This document shows, piece after piece, positions 57,677-64,000 of a stretch of 64,000 bases of DNA (the stretch's first letter is position 1; each line of letters opens with the position of its first letter). The notes beneath the pieces are model-generated. The model was not told the DNA's origin. It searched no databases and saw nothing but the letters and a program-made list of their open reading frames with translations. Source of the stretch: Adiantum capillus-veneris (taxonomy: Eukaryota > Streptophyta > Polypodiopsida > Polypodiales > Pteridaceae); contig CM043963.1 of NCBI GenBank assembly GCA_014529385.2, forward strand, positions 104,510,912-104,574,911, written 5' to 3'. Position numbers and translations under genes: made by a program.

Positions 57677-59511
57677 TTGGCATGGATCCTTCCGAAGATG
57701 GATTGGTTTTGTAGCATAGAATTGAAGAGGCGGAAGCAGATATCCATGTTCCAATGTAGTGAATGCTTTACACTTGAGCGTGTGTAATCTGGATATGGAT
57801 GATTATTTCTCTGATTTTTGGATTGAGTTGAAGTGAATGAATTTTGGCAATACTTCGTTGGTGTCTTAAATAGCTGTGCTGTACACCGCATCTCTCGCGT
57901 ATGAGAGGAAGTTCTTTCATGGCCTTTGGAAATCTTCTTGGAAGAGTTAATGTTGTGTTTTTAACGCCGTTCGAAGTTTATGCTTTATATTGTAAAAGGG
58001 TTTTCTCTTACGGTCTCTTGTTTTTCACTTGCAACACTTCCAAAAGTAGTCTCTTTTATGGCGAGTTCTACAATTACACCCTTCTGTAGTACTGGGTGAT
58101 GTTGAATATATTGTGGGGAAATTTGCGATGGTTGGGTGTCTTTACTTTTTCATTCAACAGACTGCTGTCATGCTGTATGTCTCTCGTCAATTAGTGCAGT
58201 GCCACGGAAAAGTTTTTGATGATATCCGTTATGGCTGGGAGTTCTGTTGCATAAGCTTGAATCAAGCGAGAAATTTGTGATGGTACTATGAAGAAATCCT
58301 TAACAAAGGTATTGATGGCTATGCTGTTGGAGTGAACATACAGTTTTTGCTTACATTGTTTAGCTTTGGTCAGGATCTCACTTGCAATTTTGATGCTGGT
58401 TTGATTTAACTACTAGCTGAATGTGCTTTTCATTCTTTTTTGATGAAATTTGAACCGGGGAAGCAGATCTGGATAGCAACTTTAAGTGTACTGCATCCGA
58501 GAGAATGTCGCTGTAGAATGTAACCATATGTAGCACTATTAGGGGGAAGGGGGAATATGACGAGTAACAGTTTACCTGCCATGTCAGCAGAGGATATGAC
58601 AATATTAATATGCAGTGGAAAAGTAGAATTGTTATGATTCAGAGAGTTCTTTGTTCGGGATATTTCAACTAATATTGAGTTAAGTGTGCTGAGCTCTGGA
58701 TATTTTAACTATTATTTGAGTTAAGCATGTAACCTTACATGGGGATTATGAAGATCATCTTCATAATCCTGTGAAATATTTGTGCTGAAAGTTGTTGTAG
58801 AGTCATAGATTGCTCATCAGCCCAGAATGTTTGACAAATCTGAGAGTGGAAGTCTCAAGTTTGGTTTGATTAGTGATGACACACCTCTCGTAAACTTCTA
58901 GTATCCAGGTGATTGATGCGAGTTCGAGTCCTTTCTGAAACGGTCTCTTTTGCATGTAAGCCATAGTCTTCAATTATCCAGGTTATTGATGTGAATTCCG
59001 GTCTTGTACTCTCGCTCTCTCTTCTGGATGTTAGCTGTCTAGATTACTGATGTAACATCCAGGTTATTGATGTGAATTTGCGTCCTGCACAAACTCCACA
59101 TGAGCGAAGCACTCTTGAATACCTCAAAATCTTGTAGTGAAATCTTGACATTCACTGAGGGCTTGTTTGGATTGTTTTTGACTTCTCTTGGAACTGGTTC
59201 CTTCGATTTTGTTTTGTTCTTGTCCTCTTAGGAGTATTATCTGCATTTGAAAGCAATGTCACTACATGAAGAGTGAAGTAGGAAGAGCTTTGGAAGCAGG
59301 GGATATGAGAGCTAATTTCTAATACTCGTGATTGAACAGTGAATAGAATAAAATAAAGTGTGCTCCGTGAGTTGATTGGGCTTCACAACATGTAAAACTC
59401 GTTATGTTTTTATACTTAAAACTCTCCTGTAATGACCATTGGTTTTCTAAAAAGATTTGTAGGTGTTAATTTTTGTTTAGGGTATGCATTTCTTAGATAG
59501 GTGGATACACC
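57677..59511 (+). other. RPS29 3' UTR and downstream non-coding DNA
   Basis: No second gene is recognised. The phrase ATCCAGGTTATTGATGTGAATT recurs in variant form near 58900, 58977 and 59050, a loose local repeat. Confidence 0.55.
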
Positions 59512-59764
59512 CACAAGAAGATTTATAATTTTTCTCATGTAAGAAAACAGTCTTTTTCAGTGTTTTTCATAACATCAGGAGCTGTGAGGGAGGCACCGCA
59601 TGCCTAGCTGGGCAGGGGACAGTCGGCCCGGTGGGGGGGCCGACGGTCCCTTGCCCCCAATCGTACCTAGCTAGGCATGCGGTGCCTCTCGAACAGAAGC
59701 TCCTTACGTTGAGATAAGTCACAATGTGGGAATTATTGTGAGAATTTGTCCAAAACTTCTTGTG
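59512..59764. mobile_element. Foldback MITE, copy 2 (253 bp)
   Basis: CACAAGAAGATTTATAATTT...CAAAACTTCTTGTG, homologous along its length to 56912-57190. The hairpin core is 59571-59710, with one arm about 14 bp shorter than the other. No clear target duplication. Confidence 0.75.
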
Positions 59765-61139
59765 ATCTATGAGGGATCTTAATATATCTCCCACTCGTAA
59801 CTTTTTTTGGCCGTACCCACAATTGTGATTGGAGATGATATGATATTTCTGCAAAGAACATACTATAAGCCTCAAGCCAACATTTCCGCGTATAGATTGT
59901 CAACTGGAGTTAATCATACAACTTGGTCCATAATTCTGTACTTTGGCTAGTGCATTAGACTCTACTCTTGACCCTATGATAAATATAAACACCGTGATCT
60001 CACGGACAATAAATATCCTTGAGAGCACGGACAATATCCTTGAATTGCTATTACATAGTTTGTCTCGAAGGCTTGAATATTTCTTATTGTTTTAAAGCAT
60101 ATTCTTTGGGGATCTTATAAGAGAACCTCACATCTCACATATCTTGGTGTGGTTAATTGCATGTGGTTTTGGAACTATCCTTGCAAAAGATAACACCGTT
60201 TCCATAGAATAATTCTTTCCTTCTGATTTGGCTTATGTTCCTATACCTAATTTGATTAGCTTTCGTCTGATGTTCTTGATGTTGAATCATATTGAAGCGA
60301 AATGTGCACTAATCAAACCGAAAAGGCCGTAACCATGAAATCGTAATGTGACAGTCAAAAGGTGAGTAAATCTCAGAGAAAAAGACATCTAATCGTTTGA
60401 TACGTCCCTTTTCCAAGTGATTACCAAGTTCAAATTTTACTTTTTACTTCTTCAATGTTGATCATATAAGGTGCTACAATATGGTTAAATTTGGAAGAAA
60501 ATTAAGTGCCATGTTCAACAAATTTTGGAGGATGATTAACCGAGAAACGATTTGAAATCTGACTTTATACATTTCAAAAGTTTCTTAGCATGTTGAAAAG
60601 TAACTTTTCTCCTTACATAAAACTAAATTGGTCTTATATTTTCTTAAATATCCATCCCAAGTGTCATGAAAGTTGAGCATTGATTGATGACTGACTCTTC
60701 CTTTGAACAAATATTACTGTTGTGAAGTCCCAACTTCTAATGCTCTTTTTGTGTGACGATCAATACACTTGATTTTTGATAGTCTTAATGCAACATCGAT
60801 GATCAAGATATTGTAAAAAAGATTGTGAAAATTTATTCATTTCATATAAATCATGCATGTTCTCTTTAGACTATTTTAACTTATATGTCTTCTCCTCAAG
60901 ACACAATTGCACAGACCATACTTTTTAACAAAAAATTGCTTTCACATGTACTTTGCTTGGGTGGCTATCCTTCATTGAGCTCTATAAGCAAGCTTACTCA
61001 AAACTATTTTATTATATAGTATTGGTCTTACGATCAATATCATAGTGAACAAATACTAGCATTTATAGACTTCCTCCAATAGAGGAAAATCACAACTGTT
61101 GGTCTTTAATTTGTCGTTTCGATAGAAACAAGCCAACGA
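59765..61139. other. Non-coding stretch, nothing recognised
   Basis: AT-rich with no open frame above 60 codons, no LTR terminus and no RNA gene seen. Confidence 0.5.
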
Positions 61140-61560
61140 AAGTGCTTGAACACATGGAGAGGATGAGGGAGTCGAACCAATCTCAACTATCAATCTGGAA
61201 AGAGAAGGAAGCTTATGCCCATGCCATGGTCGAGTCTGTAGATGGATTTTGAAAGGCTTAAATCAAAAGAGCCAAGTTGAATTGTTGATTTGAAAAGAGA
61301 AGGAAGCTTCTACCCCTGCCATGGTCGAGTCTCTATAGATGGATTTTGAAAGGCACAAATCAGAAAAGACATTGGCAGGTGAAAAGGAGTCGATAGCAAC
61401 TACCAAGGTCTAAAAAACGAGCAAAGATCTCTGGAGAAACAAAGTTGGACGGATTGAGCAACAAAAGCACTCCTCTGATGAGATTGCTGCCTTAAGGGCT
61501 CGAGCTTATGGGCAAAGCTTAATGCAAATAAAGCTAAGCTGGTAGCCCTTGGAGGAAATT
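61110..61560 (+). pseudogene. Decayed coding-like segment with an internal duplication
   Basis: Reading frames with shifts give EHMERMRESNQSQLSIWKEK, AYAHAMVESVDGF, then FERHKSEKTLAGEKESIATT and HSSDEIAALRARAYGQSLMQ. This charged, helical composition looks like a coiled-coil protein remnant. A stretch of about 75 bp (GAGAAGGAAGCTT...GGATTTTGAAAGGC) occurs twice, at about 61200 and 61290. I do not recognise the family. Confidence 0.35.
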
Positions 61561-61859
61561 TTTAGGGCCCAATTTTTGATATGTCTTGTTTGCCTTGGGA
61601 ACTCGGGACTTAAATGAGGGAGTGGGAGCATAGCATGAAAGTCATTTTGTTAAATGGAGATTATCTTAAGTATTTGGTTTAGGCAATGGTTTTAAAGTCT
61701 GAATTATAACAATTAATCAATGATTTGTGGTGGTGATTACAATATGCATGACAAAACTATTTTCTTCTAACAGTTTTGCACTCATTCTAATTTGTTGTCA
61801 GATTCGCTCGAAATTTGTTTGTGCTCAGTTTTTTTGGCTCGCTGATTAGAAACCCCCGG

Positions 61860-62620
61860 ACAAATGGAGTCCCCAAGAGATAGCGTTCCCACATGTCTAG
61901 GGTATATAGAACAGCTAGTATCTCTTTTTTGTATTTTCCAATGCTCGCTTATCGGAGTTGAGTCTTTGAATCTCATATGATATGGCATGCCCTTCTTGAA
62001 GCAAAATAGTTTCAAGGCAATCACCACAAGCATCACATTGGACCTCAAATGGCTTTCAGAGATCTAGTAGGTGTGAGCACACGTTGAGAGATAAGCTTCT
62101 TATTAATCTTCTCAAAAGCTCTTGCACTTTTGCAGTCCATGAATACTTAACGTTCTTTTTTGTTAAGTCATGTAATGGGCCTGCTATTAGCGAGAATTTT
62201 TCTATGAAGCATGTATAGTATGCACACATACCTATAAAGCTTCGTACCTCCTATAGCTTCCTTGGATTAGACAATCCTTTTTTTACTTTAACTTTGTTGG
62301 ATCCATATGGGTGCCATCTTTACTCCACCTTTAGAGATAATGTGACCTAAATATTGAATCTCTTATAGGAAAAATTCACTTTTCTTTTGATTAAGGAAAA
62401 GCTTATTCTCTCTCACAACTTGAAAGATTACGTGGAGGTGTCGCTTGTACTCCTCAAGAGGATTTGAGTGGCTTGAAGATTTTTGTCCATCATGAGTTTG
62501 AATGTAGCTCGAGTATTTGTCATGCTAAAAATTTTAACTTATCAAATATATCTTCTAGTCGCGGCACGGGAAATCTTTTTCTTTTTGTTTATAGTGATCC
62601 TATTTAGTGCGCTTTAGTCA
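61860..62620 (-). pseudogene. RT and RNase H fragment of A'-right, catalytic core missing
   Basis: Recognisable pieces include the EIQYLG-type thumb near 62350, the RNase H block near 62000 and, upstream, the LLVQKK and YHMCVD fingers (62614-62700). The segments with SRIDLKSG and FFDD are absent, as in 3225-3872. Confidence 0.8.
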
Positions 62621-62809
62621 ACACACATGTGATATGTGCCATATTTCTTTTGCACTAAAAGTAATGGTGAACAGAATGGAGAGGAGCTAGGCCTCACCAT
62701 CCCTTTTTCTTGCACTTGCCTCATGATCTCCTCTTGTTGAGCTTGGGAAACTCGATAAGGAGGTTTGTTAGGCAGTGAGCTTCCTGGTATGAGCTCAATT
62801 GCATGGCCC

Positions 62810-63421
62810 TCATTTTGAAGGTAGCTCACTAGGGATGTCATCAATGAAAACATCTTGGAATCCATTTAGAAAATTAGACAACTCTAATTCCTCTTTATTC
62901 CATTTATTGCTGCTTGTGAAAACATTAGAATCATTTACAGATTCTCCAACAAAAATCATGTACGCAGAAGTAGAGCTTTTCATTGACTTATAAAAAGCAA
63001 GCGTATTTACCAGGCATATGGTGTTCCCTGACTCATTAGCATCTATGTATATGCTCTTTTCTCTGTAGGTGGAGTAGATTCTCCTTTTAGGGAACTTCAT
63101 AGTGGCAACCATTCGAGTGAACCATGGTGCCCCTAGGATAACATCCTCATGTTGGAGAGGAGAGATAAACAAGTTTTCTTTGTCGATGTAGCTTTGGACA
63201 TGAAGCCTCAACTTCCCAATCAAGGGAGTAATGGAGGCTTGCTGTCCCTTGAAAGCTCCATCGACAGTTACAATATCTCCCATCTCAAAAGCTTGAATGC
63301 TCAACTTGGTGGCCAACTTCGTTGATATGAAATTGTGAGTAGAGCCAGGGTCAAAAAAAATGAAGGCATCATGCTCTTGCATCTTCCCCAAGCATAGAAA
63401 AGGAGAAATCCTTGGCAACAA
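62810..63421 (-). pseudogene. Protease of A'-right
   Basis: A 203-codon frame with FFDPGSTHNFISTKLATKLS (retropepsin site with intact D-P-G). [20 protein letters not shown] follows, then LGAPWFTRMVATMKFPKRRI. It ends [20 protein letters not shown], the linker to RT. This is the best preserved part of the copy. Confidence 0.85.
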
Positions 63422-64000
63422 TGAGCATCCTCTTTTGGACCTTCAACCATAGAGGCTCTAGGCGGCTCATTGCACACATTTTTTTTGGGGGGTAAGCACG
63501 ATAGGCCTGTCCTTGGTCCCCGCACTTGAAGCACCGGTTATATTTGCGATAATGCTCTAGCTCCTCGAGAGAAAGTCAATTCTTGCCTTTGTAGACTCCT
63601 TTCCCCTTAGCTTTATTGTTGTTGATAGAGTTGCCTTGGGAAGAATTTTGAGCATTGTTCTTCCCCTTTGCTTCATTTTGATCTTTGTTTTCCATGGGCT
63701 TGGCATTCCTTTTAGCTCCTTGTTGGAAATTGATGTGCGAAGCAACCATAGAGTGGGGGATTACTTCCGTGATAGAACCAGGGCATTGGGAGTTGACATA
63801 CTCAACCATTTCTTCAGGTAAACCCGCACATAATTATTGCTTTTGCTCGGCGAAGTCTATTTTTTGAAAGACAATAGCCTTGACATGTAAATATCAAAAC
63901 TTGTCCACATATTCATGGATAGACTCACGGAAGAAAAGCTTCAAACTCCACCATTATTCGGTAAGCACTTTTGTCCTTTGCATCGCTTGCAAGGAATCGC
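63301..64000 (-). pseudogene. Gag of A'-right, leaving the window
   Basis: Short frames carry MVEYVNSQCPGSITEVIPHS and the basic linker KPMENKDQNEAKGKNNAQNS. A zinc-knuckle region near 63500-63540 is altered (the CCHC spacing is broken by a frameshift). Further capsid sequence runs to the window end. Confidence 0.8.

Larger units (their letters stand above)
61860..64000 (-). mobile_element. Family A chromovirus fragment with RT core deleted (copy A'-right)
   Basis: Minus-strand RNase H (61860-62100), RT (62110-62620), protease (62870-63421) and gag (63420-64000, leaving the window) in canonical order. It shares with the left-end copy both RT deletions, at about 62459 and about 62535. The left edge cuts inside RNase H. 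There are many stops, and no LTR is in view. Confidence 0.85.

Overview
This is nuclear DNA of a land plant, almost all of it nested and decayed LTR retrotransposons, with one intact host gene. The plant origin rests on Ty3/gypsy chromovirus and Ty1/copia polyproteins, primer-binding sites matching plant initiator tRNA-Met, GT-AG introns, and a ribosomal protein gene with a telo-box promoter motif. The ribosomal protein sequence (C-terminal KDIGFVKYR) looks less like flowering-plant copies as I remember them, so a fern, lycophyte or bryophyte is possible, but this is weak. There is nothing bacterial, no CRISPR array, and I see no rRNA or tRNA gene.

Layout. 1-5072: minus-strand chromovirus 'family A' (LTR end, integrase, RNase H, RT, protease, gag), heavily mutated and lacking the RT catalytic core. 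5073-10212: plus-strand degenerate Tat/Ogre-like gypsy 'D'. 10213-11495: family A LTR piece, cut by minus-strand LTR 'F' (11496-12151). 12152-20674: old minus-strand retroelement material, including LTR-like 'G', unrecognised ORF remnants, a repeated 22-bp palindrome, and an integrase C-terminal domain followed in frame by a retropepsin. 20675-27880: element 'E', a short-LTR (about 143 bp), apparently non-coding element with perfect 5-bp target duplications, carrying a nested family A solo LTR (23244-25159) with its own target duplication.

29265-34544: two copia 'C' fragments in inverted orientation around a gypsy fragment. 35559-56456: outer family A element 'A1' (plus strand, target duplication CAAAC on both sides). 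It is interrupted by an 830-bp-LTR copia 'B' (41256-46929, nearly intact) and by a second family A element 'A2' (minus strand, 47516-54606). Just before the 3' LTR of A1 lies a second copy of the DNA that flanks its 5' LTR, which looks like a repair-synthesis scar.

56462-61859 is the main host-like stretch. It holds a three-exon gene for ribosomal protein uS14/RPS29 (57333-57676), bracketed by two same-orientation copies of a foldback MITE (56912-57190 and 59512-59764). 61860-64000 is another family A fragment with the same RT-core deletions as the copy at the left end of the window.

If the nesting is read literally, A1 inserted first, then A2 and B inside it. E inserted into older DNA and was later hit by a family A element that collapsed to a solo LTR. 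Only copia B looks recent. The host gene has survived with a MITE in its promoter-proximal region and a long GA microsatellite beginning at a splice donor.
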